Positions 25,348 through 34,300 of a DNA stretch of 64,000 nt are shown piece after piece. Made by a program: the position numbers and the translations under genes. A model generated the notes under the pieces. That model made no database searches. It was not told the DNA's origin and saw only the letters and a list, made by a program, of their open reading frames with translations. This DNA is from VXYL01 sp963666465. Lineage in GTDB: Bacteria; Pseudomonadota; Gammaproteobacteria; Pseudomonadales; Azotimanducaceae. How positions within the stretch are numbered: position 1 is the stretch's first letter; every line of letters begins with the position of its first letter. Location: assembly GCA_963666465.1 (NCBI GenBank), contig OY762824.1, positions 1,240,001 to 1,304,000 of the forward strand. Reading direction: 5' to 3'.

Positions 25348-25541
25348 AGGCCGATTCTAACGCTTGGCCGCGGCGCGAGAGCGGGTGGAGTCTTGCCATT
25401 CTGCTTGGCCCATCGTCGCGGGATGTTCCGCTTCGGCACGGCGAACAGCGTTGGATCGGCGGCAATGGCGATGTGGCACTGACGGCGGATCTCGTCCAGC
25501 CGGTTGTGGTCGTTGTCCCATCGTGTGACCGGCGCGGCCAT
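25242..25541 (-). CDS. Small uncertain ORF overlapping the ATPase start
   Basis: The frame reads MAAPVTRWDNDHNRLDEIRR and then an arginine- and proline-rich stretch (VPKRNIPRRWAKQNGKTPP). It overlaps the first 106 bases of the ATPase gene in another frame. The central segment looks protein-like, with a mixed helix-forming composition unlike the usual GC-frame shadows. It may be the remnant of a gene whose 3' end was lost when the ATPase unit arrived. No family recognised, no clear ribosome-binding site. Confidence 0.25.
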   Translation of the reverse strand: MAAPVTRWDNDHNRLDEIRRQCHIAIAADPTLFAVPKRNIPRRWAKQNGKTPPALAPRPSVRIGLWMARRQTQSKATPSGARRSSATFGRETVAKSPAT

Positions 25542-25718
25542 GGCGCAATTGCAGCGGGGGCCCTTGTGCGGCGACCCGCTTACCGACGTGAGCACCAAGC
25601 TGAAGTTGCCCGACGGGCCTTTGGAGAGAAGGCATCCTGCCTTCCCGATGCCCTCGCCCCAAGGGCGGGGGGGCGCGCCGCTCGCCGCCCCAATGCCCCC
25701 CCAACCCGCAGGAGGCTG

Positions 25719-25830
25719 CTAGCGCCACAAGAACCGTTGCCTTTCGGCAACGCTTCCCCAGCCCAAGCCGTCCTGTCACCCTGTCGGCATTCGGCCAGCT
25801 TGCGCCGTCCGAAGTCCGACAGGCTGCTAG
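25719..25830 (+). repeat. Dispersed repeat family A, copy 3
   Basis: 112 bp in the same orientation as copy 2, starting CTAGCGCCACAAGAACC and ending GACAGGCTGCTAG, so both ends show CTAG. The hairpins GTTGCCTTTCGGCAAC and the CCGACAGG/CCTGTCGG pair are preserved. It ends 31 bp before the acyl-CoA dehydrogenase start codon, so it lies in, or provides, that gene's leader. Confidence 0.85.
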
Positions 25831-25861
25831 GATATTCTCCCAAGCCCAAACGGAGACTTTG

Positions 25862-27052
25862 ATGGACTTGGAATACAGTGCGGAATACCAGGCCTTCCGC
25901 GACGAAGTCCGGCAGTTCCTCGACGAACACGGAACCAAGGCGCCGCGCCCCCAAGGTGGTGATGACCGCCTCACACCTCGCGACTGGCAGCAGCTCCTCA
26001 TCGAGCACGGCTATGCCGCCCGCACCATCCCGCGCGAATACGGCGGCTACGGCGCCGAGCCGGACATCCTCAAGACGCGCATCATCGCCGAGGAGTTCGC
26101 CCGCGCCCGGGTGCCGCCGGGGCACTCCGGCGACAATCGCCTCGTGCCCACCGTCCTCGAACTCGGCACCGAGGAACAGAAGCGCAAGTATGTCGGCCCG
26201 TCGGTGCGCGGCGAGGTCAGCTGGTGCCAGGGCTATTCCGAGCCAGGTTCCGGCTCCGATCTCGCATCCCTCTCCACCAAGGCAGAGCTCGACGGCGACG
26301 AATGGGTCGTCAACGGCCAGAAGATCTGGACATCCGGCGCCAAGACCGCCGACATGATGTTCTGCCTCGTCCGCACCGAGCCGGACGCGCCCAAGCACAA
26401 CGGCATCAGCTATCTCGTCTTCTCCATGGACACGCCAGGCATCGACGTCCGGCCACTCGTCACCATGACGGGGGAGGCGTTCTTCAACGAGGTCTTCTTC
26501 ACCGACGTGCGAGTGCCGAAGGATCAGATCGTCGGCAAGCGCGGCGAAGGCTGGTTCGTGGCCAACACGACGCTGCGCTACGAACGCGGCGGCCTCGGCG
26601 ACCCCAACGAGGCGGAGAACCGCTTCCTGCGCATCGTCGACATGATGCAGCGGGAGACGGTCGGGGGCGTCAGCCTGATGGAGAACCCCATCTACCGGGA
26701 TCGGCTCCTCAAGCTGCAGGCGCGCATCCTGGCAATGAAGTTCAACGGCATGAGAGTGCTGTCGCACAACATCAAGGGCGAAGAGGCGGGCCTGCCGCGC
26801 TGGATCGTCAAGCTGAACGGTTGCGAGCTCAACCACCAGATGGCCGGCATGGCCGTGGACGTGATGGGCGAGCTGGGCCTGCTTTACGACGGCAGTCCAT
26901 ACCTGCGCGACCACGGCTTCTGGCAGGCGCGCTACATGCTCGACCTCGGCCTCATCATCGGCGGCGGCACGGCGCAGATCCAGAAGAACATGATCGGCGA
27001 GCGCGCCCTTGGGTTGCCGAAGGAGCCGAAATACGACCAGGCGGCCGCCTGA
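25862..27052 (+). CDS. Acyl-CoA dehydrogenase, subunit 1
   Basis: 396 residues of the acyl-CoA dehydrogenase fold. FAD-binding segments are WCQGYSEPGSGSDLAS (about residues 120-135) and WVVNGQKIWTSGAKTADMM (about 155). The C-terminal GGGTAQIQKNMIGERALGLP is the usual adenine/FAD-binding tail. GGAG stands 8 nt before the ATG at 25862. A second acyl-CoA dehydrogenase-type gene follows after 46 nt on the same strand. The pair resembles the heteromeric (alpha2beta2) enzymes known for steroid and branched side-chain CoA esters, in which one subunit keeps the FAD tail. The substrate is therefore probably not a plain short-chain acyl-CoA (inference). Confidence 0.93.
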   Translation: MDLEYSAEYQAFRDEVRQFLDEHGTKAPRPQGGDDRLTPRDWQQLLIEHGYAARTIPREYGGYGAEPDILKTRIIAEEFARARVPPGHSGDNRLVPTVLELGTEEQKRKYVGPSVRGEVSWCQGYSEPGSGSDLASLSTKAELDGDEWVVNGQKIWTSGAKTADMMFCLVRTEPDAPKHNGISYLVFSMDTPGIDVRPLVTMTGEAFFNEVFFTDVRVPKDQIVGKRGEGWFVANTTLRYERGGLGDPNEAENRFLRIVDMMQRETVGGVSLMENPIYRDRLLKLQARILAMKFNGMRVLSHNIKGEEAGLPRWIVKLNGCELNHQMAGMAVDVMGELGLLYDGSPYLRDHGFWQARYMLDLGLIIGGGTAQIQKNMIGERALGLPKEPKYDQAAA

Positions 27053-27098
27053 AGGTCGGTTCTGAGACCGCAACGCAGACGCAAATTAGAGGACATCG

Positions 27099-28181
27099 AT
27101 GGATTTCGCACTCAGTGAAGAGCAGCGGATGCTGCAAGACAGCATCTCGGGTTACCTGGAGGGCGGCTCGTCCTTGGAGCGCGTTCGCCAAGTCGCCGAG
27201 GACGGCGGCGCCCGCGCTGACGACGTGTGGCAGGAACTGGCCGGCCTCGGCGTCCACGGCGTGCTCATCGACGAGGACTACGGCGGCGTTGGCCTGGGCC
27301 ATCTCGAAGCCGCACTCATCGCCGAAGCCCTCGGCGCAACCACAACTCCAGTGCCATACGTCGCCTCGTCGATCATGGCGCCCACCGCCATCGCCGTCGC
27401 CGGTTCCAGCGAACAGAAGGAAAGCTGGCTGCCTCGCATCGCTGCCGGCGAGGTGGTGGTCGGGGTGGGCGTCACCGAGCAAGTCGGCCGCCGCGAAAGC
27501 GATGGCATCACGCACACGGACGGCAACCTCAGCGGCAAGGCCATGTTCGTGCTCGACGGCGCCGAGGCAGACGCCTATCTCATCGCCTCGGACGACGGCG
27601 CCATGCACATGGTCGATGCCGGCGAGGTCGAACGCCAGCGCCTGAAGACCATCGACCGCACGCGCACCGTGGCGGAGGTCCTCCTAAACGACACCAAGGC
27701 GGACACGCTCCCCGGCTCCGCGACCAGCCCCGAGCCGCTGCTGGCAACCATCGATGTCGGGCGGCTGATCCTCGCGGCAGACACCCTCGGCGCGGCGCAG
27801 ACCATGCTCGACAAGTCCATCGAGTATGCAAAGGAACGCCGCCAGTTCAACCGCGTCATCGGTTCCTTCCAAGCCGTCAAGCACATGTGCGCCGAGATGG
27901 CCGCAGAGCTGGAACCCTGCCGCTCCATGATCTGGTACGCCGCCCACGCCTACGGCGCGATCCCCGAAGAAGGTCGCGCCATGGCCTGCCACGCCAAGGC
28001 ACATCTGGCGGAAGTCGGCCAGTTCGTCGCCCGCAAATCGACGGAAGTCCACGGCGGCATGGGCATCACCGACCTCCTGGGCCTCCACTACTGGTTCAAG
28101 CGCATCGGCTTCAACCGGCAACTCCTGGGCGCCCCGGAACTGGTGCGGGAAGAGGCGGCGAGGGCGCAAGGCTGGATTTAG
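27099..28181 (+). CDS. Acyl-CoA dehydrogenase-like partner, subunit 2
   Basis: 360 residues with the acyl-CoA dehydrogenase three-part fold. It starts MDFALSEEQRML, and the C-terminal domain has ERRQFNRVIGSFQAVKHM, where Arg and Gln contact FAD, and VHGGMGITDLLGLHYWFKR. The middle beta-domain is shortened and the ...TAQIQ... tail found in subunit 1 is missing. That is the typical appearance of the second chain of heteromeric acyl-CoA dehydrogenases. Start at the ATG after an AGAGGACATCG leader. It is most likely cotranscribed with subunit 1, and one active enzyme needs both. Confidence 0.9.
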   Translation: MDFALSEEQRMLQDSISGYLEGGSSLERVRQVAEDGGARADDVWQELAGLGVHGVLIDEDYGGVGLGHLEAALIAEALGATTTPVPYVASSIMAPTAIAVAGSSEQKESWLPRIAAGEVVVGVGVTEQVGRRESDGITHTDGNLSGKAMFVLDGAEADAYLIASDDGAMHMVDAGEVERQRLKTIDRTRTVAEVLLNDTKADTLPGSATSPEPLLATIDVGRLILAADTLGAAQTMLDKSIEYAKERRQFNRVIGSFQAVKHMCAEMAAELEPCRSMIWYAAHAYGAIPEEGRAMACHAKAHLAEVGQFVARKSTEVHGGMGITDLLGLHYWFKRIGFNRQLLGAPELVREEAARAQGWI

Positions 28182-28567
28182 CGGCGCCTCGGAACCACGC
28201 CTCGGCACCGAACACGGGCGATGCCCGACAGTCCCGCCCCTGCCCTGCGCGTGTGTGGAGGGCAGTTCGCGGCCCGCCTCCGCCGCCAAGGACGGCCAAT
28301 CCCAACCAACGACATCTGGATCGCCGCGCACGCCATGGAGGCCGGCGCCGACCTCGTCTCACTGGATCGACACTTCGTAGCGGTCGATGGTCTCGCTTGG
28401 ATTCACGTCTCGCAATGACATGGGCCCGCCGGCCCCATGTCGCTTCCACGACTCGGGCGAGGCTCAATCAAACTTGGCCACGACCCGTTCACATGCCGGG
28501 TGCATGACATAATGCTCCGTTCCATGAGTTCCTCGCCCCGACACTGCACCGCAAGGACAAACTGCCG
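28182..28567. other. Gap with a VapC stump
   Basis: 386 bases between the dehydrogenase operon and the GST gene. The only recognisable content is the PIN-domain fragment described separately; the rest (28420-28567) shows no gene, and the GST promoter is not evident. Confidence 0.5.
28221..28418 (+). pseudogene. C-terminal fragment of a VapC-type PIN toxin
   Basis: From about 28265 the frame reads FAARLRRQGRPIPTNDIWIA then AHAMEAGADLVSLDRHFVAV, which is the second half of a VapC PIN domain: the PTND acidic pair and the S.D..F strand. The first half, with the initial aspartate and the glutamate, is absent, and the first about 15 codons are unrelated. No VapB is nearby. It is a truncated, inactive toxin remnant. 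Confidence 0.65.
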
Positions 28568-29332
28568 ATGATCGACGTTCACTACTGGCCGACGCCCAAC
28601 GGCTGGAAGGTTTCCATCATGCTCGAGGAGTGCGGGCTTGATTACCGTGTCGTGCCGGTCGATATCGGCGGTGGCGACCAGTTCAAGGCGGATTTTCTTC
28701 GCATCAGCCCGAACAACCGGATGCCGGCGATCGTGGACCACGACCCCATCGGCGGCGGCGAACCGCTGGCGATCTTCGAGTCCGGCGCGATCCTTGAGTA
28801 TCTAGCGGAGAAGGCCGGCAGGTTCCTGCCTGCCGATCCCGTCGGCAAGTACAAGGCGTTGCAGTGGGTGCATTGGCAGATGGCGAACTTGGGCCCGATG
28901 ATGGGCAACGCCAACCACTTCAAGAACTACGGCAAGAACATCGCCGACGATCCGGCGCAGCTTGAGTACGGCACCAAGCGCTTCGTCGGCGAGGTGGATC
29001 GGCTCTCCGGCGTCATGGACGCACAGCTTTCCGTCAACGAATACCTCGCCGGCAGCGACTACAGCATCGCCGACATCATCAGTTGGCCGTGGGCCTTCCT
29101 CATCGGCCGCCTGATCGACGAGAGCATGTGGGAGACCTTCCCCAACCTCAAGCGCTGGGTGGACCAGGTGGGCGAACGTCCCGCAGTCGAGACGGGCCGC
29201 CGTGTGGGCAGCGACCTCGGCCGCCGAGAACTCACCGAGGAGGAAGAAAGGGCGCGCCGCGAACTGCTCTTCAACCAGACCAACGAGAAGGTCCGCGCAG
29301 CCCGCGAGGCAGCGGCGATAGCGGCTTCATAG
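28568..29332 (+). CDS. Glutathione S-transferase-like protein (YfcG/Ure2-type)
   Basis: 254 residues. The N-terminal thioredoxin fold has TPNGWKVSIMLEECGLDYRV, the conserved cis-proline RMPAIVDHDP, and FESGAILEYLAEK (the ESxAI glutathione contact). The C-terminal helical domain holds YLAGSDYSIADI. The TPNGxK start is typical of Ure2/YfcG-type enzymes, which reduce disulfides or add glutathione to small electrophiles. An about 30-residue charged C-terminal tail (LTEEEERARRELL) is longer than average. Start at the ATG at 28568. It is monocistronic. Confidence 0.92.
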   Translation: MIDVHYWPTPNGWKVSIMLEECGLDYRVVPVDIGGGDQFKADFLRISPNNRMPAIVDHDPIGGGEPLAIFESGAILEYLAEKAGRFLPADPVGKYKALQWVHWQMANLGPMMGNANHFKNYGKNIADDPAQLEYGTKRFVGEVDRLSGVMDAQLSVNEYLAGSDYSIADIISWPWAFLIGRLIDESMWETFPNLKRWVDQVGERPAVETGRRVGSDLGRRELTEEEERARRELLFNQTNEKVRAAREAAAIAAS

Positions 29333-29640
29333 CAACCCCGACTCGTTCGCACCTCGCGTGCCTTCGCGCCATCGCGCGGATCATTCCGGCACGGTCACGC
29401 GAACCGCCATCGCGCCTCGGAAAGCCTCCGTTTTTCGGCGCAATTGAAGGCAATGGCCTATACGGCACGCCGGAGTTCGGCGAGATTTCGGCATCCGAGC
29501 ACCAAGCCCGAACCGCATGTGCATTCAGAGGCCCCGGCCGGTGGGCTAAACGGGCCGCAGACGCGGATGGAACTCGCTTGCCATTACACCGCCGGTGGGG
29601 CGCGGTTCCACGGACGTGAATCGCCGCTCTTTCATCGCGT
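29333..29640. other. Intergenic, nothing recognised
   Basis: 308 bases between the GST stop and the first defence-gene relic. Neither strand shows a believable gene, repeat or clear terminator. Confidence 0.5.
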
Positions 29641-29860
29641 TACGGTTGCGCCACGGCGGTAGGCGAACCGACAAGCAGAAAGCCACTCGAGCGTGTCGAA
29701 GAACCCTGGCAGGAGGCCGTCGATCGCGTAGCGCACGGTGACTGCCTTGCGGCGGGACACACCAGCAAAGCTCGCTGGCGCCGATCGAGGTATATCTTGA
29801 GAATCTCGCCAGCAATGAAGGTCTTACCGAGCCCCACTTCGTCGGCTGATGGCACCGCTC
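29641..29860 (-). pseudogene. Fragment of an SNF2-type helicase, joined to unrelated sequence
   Basis: The minus strand encodes ADEVGLGKTFIAGEILKIYL, the Walker A region of SNF2-type helicases found in defence islands, then RRQRALLVCPA. The reading then leaves the family. A different frame gives VRYAIDGLLPGFFDTLEWL up to a stop near 29638, which looks like the end of another gene. So at least one deletion junction lies near 29770. Inactive. Confidence 0.55.
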
Positions 29861-29864
29861 ATGT

Positions 29865-30062
29865 CGCGGATGAGCCGCAGCGCTCGCGCCACCCCCATGC
29901 TTCTGAACCGGCCCGGAGTTCGTCGAGCACCTTCTCGATGCTGAAGACCCTGCCGTTGCCATTTGCGGTAACCAACCAGTCCCAGAAACCGGGGCACAGG
30001 TCGAAGGCGTAGTGGAGATTCTTCGCCCGAATGAGAACATCGGCGTCAATGAGGTAGGCCAC
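29865..30062 (-). pseudogene. Truncated DUF4411 (PIN-like) toxin gene
   Basis: From a GTG at 30062 the frame reads VAYLIDADVLIRAKNLHYAF, DLCPGFWDWLV and GRVFSIEKVLDELRAGS. This is the conserved N-terminal third of DUF4411 PIN-like proteins, which are normally about 160 residues and partnered with an XRE/ImmA antitoxin. The frame then runs into unrelated sequence and stops. It sits immediately downstream of the broken XRE/ImmA gene, in the usual order for this toxin-antitoxin family. Confidence 0.65.
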
Positions 30063-30064
30063 CG

Positions 30065-30448
30065 CTACACCTCGGCGACGCGGGTGGCGAATCTGCGAAG
30101 CGTGGCGTTCCAGTTGAGCGAACTCGCGATACCAATCCTGCCGCCGCCGGCAAAGAGCGTTGACCTCCTTGACACGATCTATCTCGGCCGGGAAGGGGAC
30201 TGGTTCCCTAACGTGCGGTAGTCGGGGAGCGGCAACGGCTCCTCCAGGGGCTCCGAGAGGAAGAATGCGCCGATGGGAGCATGGGTTGCCTTGGCAACGC
30301 CTTCGAGTTGCCTCAACGTTGGCTGTGCGGTGCCGGCTTCCCAGAGGGGGTACTTCGGGAACCGCTGCGTCAGGTTGGCGACATCCAGCCGAGCGCGGTC
30401 ACGGGCCCAGCGCAGCCGTTCGGGACTTACATTGACGCGCAGGGTCAT
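30065..30448 (-). pseudogene. Broken XRE/ImmA-type antitoxin gene with internal inversion and deletion
   Basis: The ATG at 30448 begins MTLRVNVSPERLRWARDRAR, and continues through a helix-turn-helix (LWEAGTAQPTLRQLEGVAKAT) to LPLPDYRTLGNQSPSRP, the N-terminal half of XRE-ImmA/IrrE antitoxins. The frame then stops. The next expected family segment, S.DLLDTIYLC, is present but encoded on the opposite strand at 30156-30184. After it the original strand resumes with CRRRQDWYREFAQLE. The metallopeptidase (HExxH) domain is missing, and a short 3' end, NATLRRFATRVAEV and a stop, follows. So the gene has a 29-bp inversion and a large deletion. Confidence 0.65.
30156..30184. other. 29-bp micro-inversion inside a relic gene
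   Basis: On the plus strand this interval reads in frame as VDLLDTIYL, a motif that belongs to the minus-strand antitoxin relic at exactly this point. Restoring the orientation rejoins SPSRP to SVDLLDTIY and, within 1-2 bases, to CRRRQDWY. The event is inferred from expected family sequence. Confidence 0.5.
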
Positions 30449-30459
30449 GCGCGGGCCCT

Positions 30460-31010
30460 CCAGGCGCGGAAGTGCCTCGTGACGCCACCCAATCGGGCTT
30501 GGTAGTTGTCGCGCTTGCCGACAACGGCCTTGGCCTTGCCCCTTGCATCCGCCCAGTCGGCACGCGCCGGTACGCCCGTTTTCCAGCTCGTGCAGGGCAA
30601 GCAGCCCCTCGTTTCGGATCCCCGGCAGAGCGGTTTCGAGCGACGGCGTTGCTTGGCTGAGGAAGCGGAGTGCGACGTGGCGGTCTGGTTGGTCGAGGGC
30701 TTCAAGGCAAAGGCGTTCGACTCGGTCGCGGTCTGGCCGCGTAAAGACCGGTGGGGCATCCCCCTTGGCGCCGCATAGGTCCCACCCCTTCGGGTGTTGG
30801 ACCACGAGAAGCACGGGCGCCGCGCGACCCCCGCGCCGTGCTCGCCAGGTCCTTACGAGAGTGTTCCGGCTTGGCTGGCCCAGGGCGGAACCGACGACGA
30901 CTTCGAGTGCATTCGAGCCGGGTCCGACGAAGAGTCCAAACGGTGCGATCTCGCGCGATTCAGCGTGCCACGGGCGCGGCGTCGGGTCTTCCAGAAACGG
31001 CAGGGGTGGT
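30460..31010 (-). pseudogene. N-terminal fragment of a large restriction/methylase-like protein
   Basis: The minus-strand frame contains FGLFVGPGSNALEVVVGSAL, GGRAAPVLLVVQHPKGWDLC, DRVERLCLEALDQPDRHVAL and LPGIRNEGLLALHELENG. This has the composition and ordered hydrophobic pattern of a real protein. I recall similar N-termini in Eco57I-type restriction-methylase or helicase-linked defence proteins, but cannot confirm it. No methylase motif follows; after HELENG the sequence degenerates and runs into the antitoxin relic. There is no credible start codon. Confidence 0.4.
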
Positions 31011-31389
31011 GTATCACTTTGATTTCCGTGGCGTGGCGGACGGCGTCTCAAGGACCTTGGGGGGGGAGGGCATCTTGCCCTCCATCTCGCCGCAAGGCGC
31101 GCGTTCGAGAAGCCTGCGGTGCGAAGTGGCTTGATCGACCCGACAGGCGTGTTCCCTTGCGCGCCCTCGCGGGCGCGATGGAGGGCAGGATGCCCTCCCC
31201 CCCAAAGCGAAGCGGCGACAGGTCGATGCGGTCGCGTTGCCGCGGGCAAACTCAAAATGAGACACTACCCGGCAGGGATTGCGCGGGCGCTTCGTCCATG
31301 CTTGTGCAAGTGTCTCACACGACCCCACACGAATGCCGAGCTAACAGGCGTCGATGGCGATCACCCTCGGACGCCCCCTCCAAGGGGCA
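31011..31389. other. Gap holding an inverted-repeat element
   Basis: 379 bases between the defence relics and the carboxylase operon end. The inverted repeat at 31058-31204 is the only structure seen; the remainder shows no gene. It may also serve as the 3' terminator of the carboxylase operon. Confidence 0.5.
31058..31204. repeat. Imperfect inverted-repeat element with family C palindromes
   Basis: Left arm 31058-31101 and right arm 31159-31204 are imperfect reverse complements of about 45 bp. Each contains the small palindrome GGAGGGCA..TGCCCTCC beside a G- or C-run. Such nested palindromes are typical of REP/BIME or MITE elements; a solo copy of the palindrome is at 20566. Confidence 0.65.
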
Positions 31390-34300
31390 TCACCACGTGT
31401 CCACGTAGGGGCGCTTCTTCTTCGTCCGGGGCGGGGTTGGGGGAAGGCTTTTCATGCCTCGGGTGATGAAGGCGCGGGTGTCGGCTGGGTCGATTACGTA
31501 TCTGGCGCCGGAGTTCACGGCTCTTGCCGATTCGTAGCCCTGCGCCACCCGTCGTTCGTAGGCGTCCTTGCGTTCTTCGGCGTCTTCGATGGCGGCGAGT
31601 TCGCGGCGGGCGGCGAGCTTGATGGCGCCGTCGATGTTCATGCCGGCGAATTCTGCCGTGGGCCATGCCACCGTCAGGAACGGCACCGAAGAGGCGCCGC
31701 CGATCATGGCTTGCACGCCGAGGCCGTATGCCTTGCGCACCATGATGCCGAACATGGGCGCAGTGCAGTTGGCGCCGATGTTGAACAGGCGCACGGCGTG
31801 GCGAACGAGGGCCGTTCGTTCGTGGTCCGGACCCACCATGATGCCCGGGCAGTCCATGAACACCACCACCGGGATGTCGAAGGCGTCGCAGAGCTGGAAG
31901 AAGCGGGCGCCGTTGTCTGCGCCGGGGCTGTCCACCGCACCGGCGAGATGCGCCGGATTGTTGGCCACGACGCCCATCGGCTGGCCTTCCACGCGGATCA
32001 AGGAGGTGATGACGCCGATGCCGAAGTCCTTGCGAATCTCCAGCACCGAGCCTTCGTCCGCCAGGGTTTCGATGATCTCGCGCATGTCGTAGGCGCGCAC
32101 GCGGTCTTCCGGGATGATGTGCCGCATCCGGCGCTGATCCGGCGCTTCCCAATCCGACACGGGCCCCTGGAAGTAAGAGAGATATCGCTTGACGGTGGCC
32201 ACTGCGGCAGCGTCACCCTCGACCACGATGTCGACGCTCCCGTTCGGTGCCTGGAACGACATGCCGCCGAGTTCCGCCGCGCTGTGGGCGCCCAGTCCGC
32301 TCGACTCGACGACGGACGGGCCGTTCATGCCGATGGTGGAGTCCTCGGTGGCGATGATGACGTCGCAGCAGGCCAGGAGAGCGGCGTTGCCGGCGAAGCA
32401 GTCGCCGGTGTTGACGCCGACAAGCGGCACAAGCCCCGACAACCTCGCGAAATCGGTGAAGATGCTGGCGTCCATGCCGACGCCGCCAACGTTGCCGTGC
32501 GGACCGCCCTCCCCCTCGGAGAACAGCACCACCGGCACGTGCCAGTCGCTGGCCATTTCGTGGATCTGTTCCTGGCGGTAGTGGCCGTGGGTGTAGGCCG
32601 CGGTTGGGTAGTTGCTGTGAACCACCGCCACGCGGCTGCGGTCCTCTCCCACGAGGTCGGCATTGACGCCGCCGAAGCCCATGATGGTGCCGCCGGCCGC
32701 GGAGCCGGCCGCCGGCGGGCCGAACTCATGGAACGAGCCCTGATCCAGGAGATCGTCAAGGTTCTCCCGCGGCGTGCGCCGGCCGCTCTGGCGCAACGCA
32801 GCCACCGCCTCGGCCTGCGCCGCATCCAGGGTTCGGTCGATGAAGTCGTTGACCTCCTGCATGTCGCCTCGGAGGTGATCGAGGTCCATTCCGGCGTCGC
32901 CCTCCAAGGCGCCGCCTTCGACATCGGACTCGTGCAGGAAGACGATGGGGAAGCCCTCGCGCACCACGTCGCCCTCCGACATGGAAACGGCGCAGACGAC
33001 GCCGTTGCGGTCGGCGCGGATGTCGTGCTGCAGCTTCATGGCCTCGACGACGGCCACCGCTTGGCCGATGCGCACCTCGTCGCCAATGGCAACGCCGATC
33101 TCGACGATGGTTCCTTGCATGGGGGCGACCAGGCCTACGGAGCCCTCTGGGCCCACCGCCTGTTCGGCTTGCTGCGCGGCGGCAGCCTGTGGTTCGTAGC
33201 CGGGTGGGGTGACGAAGCGGGCGCCGGCCTCGGCGGCGGCGAGGCTCGCCATGTTCTCGTCCACGAAGCGCGTGTGGACCTTGCCGCTGGCGAAGTCCGC
33301 GTGGCCGAGAACGCTCTCGAGGAAGGCGATGTTGGTCTCCACACCCTCGACCCGGAACTCCGCCAGCGCCCGCAGCGAGCGGACGATGGCGTCGCCGAAG
33401 TCCGGTGACGGCGAGTGGCAGATCACCTTCGCCAGCAGCGAGTCGTAGTTCAGGCTCGTCTCGTAGCCGCCGTAGCCGAAACCGTCCGTGCGAACCCCCG
33501 GGCCGCTGGGGGCCTCGTAGGCGGTCAGCACGCCGCCCGTCGGCACGATCGAGCCGTCCTCCCGCACCGACTCCATGCACACCCGGGACTGGATCGCGTA
33601 GCCCCGGGCAGCCACGGGCGCGTCCAGCCCAAGCTCCGAAACCGTCGCCCCCTGCGCAAGCCGGAGCTGACAGGCCACGATGTCCACACCGGTGACCTCC
33701 TCCGTCACCGTGTGCTCCACCTGCAGCCAGGCGTTGGTCTCGATGAAGGCGAAGTCGCCCCCGCCGGCAGCGTCCGAAACGTCCACCAGAAACTCGAACG
33801 TCCCGGCACTCAGGTAGCCGACTCCGGAGGCGAAGCGAACCGCCGCGTCGATCACCGCATCCCGGACAGACTCCGCAAGACCCGGCGCCGGCGCCACCTC
33901 GACGATCTTCTGGAACCGACGCTGGACGCTGCACTCCCGCTCGCCGAGATGGACCACCGCACCGCTGCCGTCGCCGAGCACCTGCACCTCGACATGCCGG
34001 GCGCGGCGCATGAACTCCTCGACGTAGAGATCCCCGTTGCCGAAGCTCGCCCGCGCCTCGGCGCGGCAGCGTTCGAACGCCTCCGCCACTTCGCCCGCGT
34101 CCTCCACCATGCGCGAGCCGCGGCCACCGCCGCCCCCCACCGCCTTCAGCATCATCGCGCTGCCGGAGCCCAGGCTCGCGAAGAACGCCTGCGCCTCGTC
34201 CAGCGACACGGCGTGGTCGATGCCCCGGATCACCGGCACCCCGGCCGCCACCGCAGCCGCACGCGCCCGCGCCTTGTCGCCGAACAGCCGCAGCGTCTCC

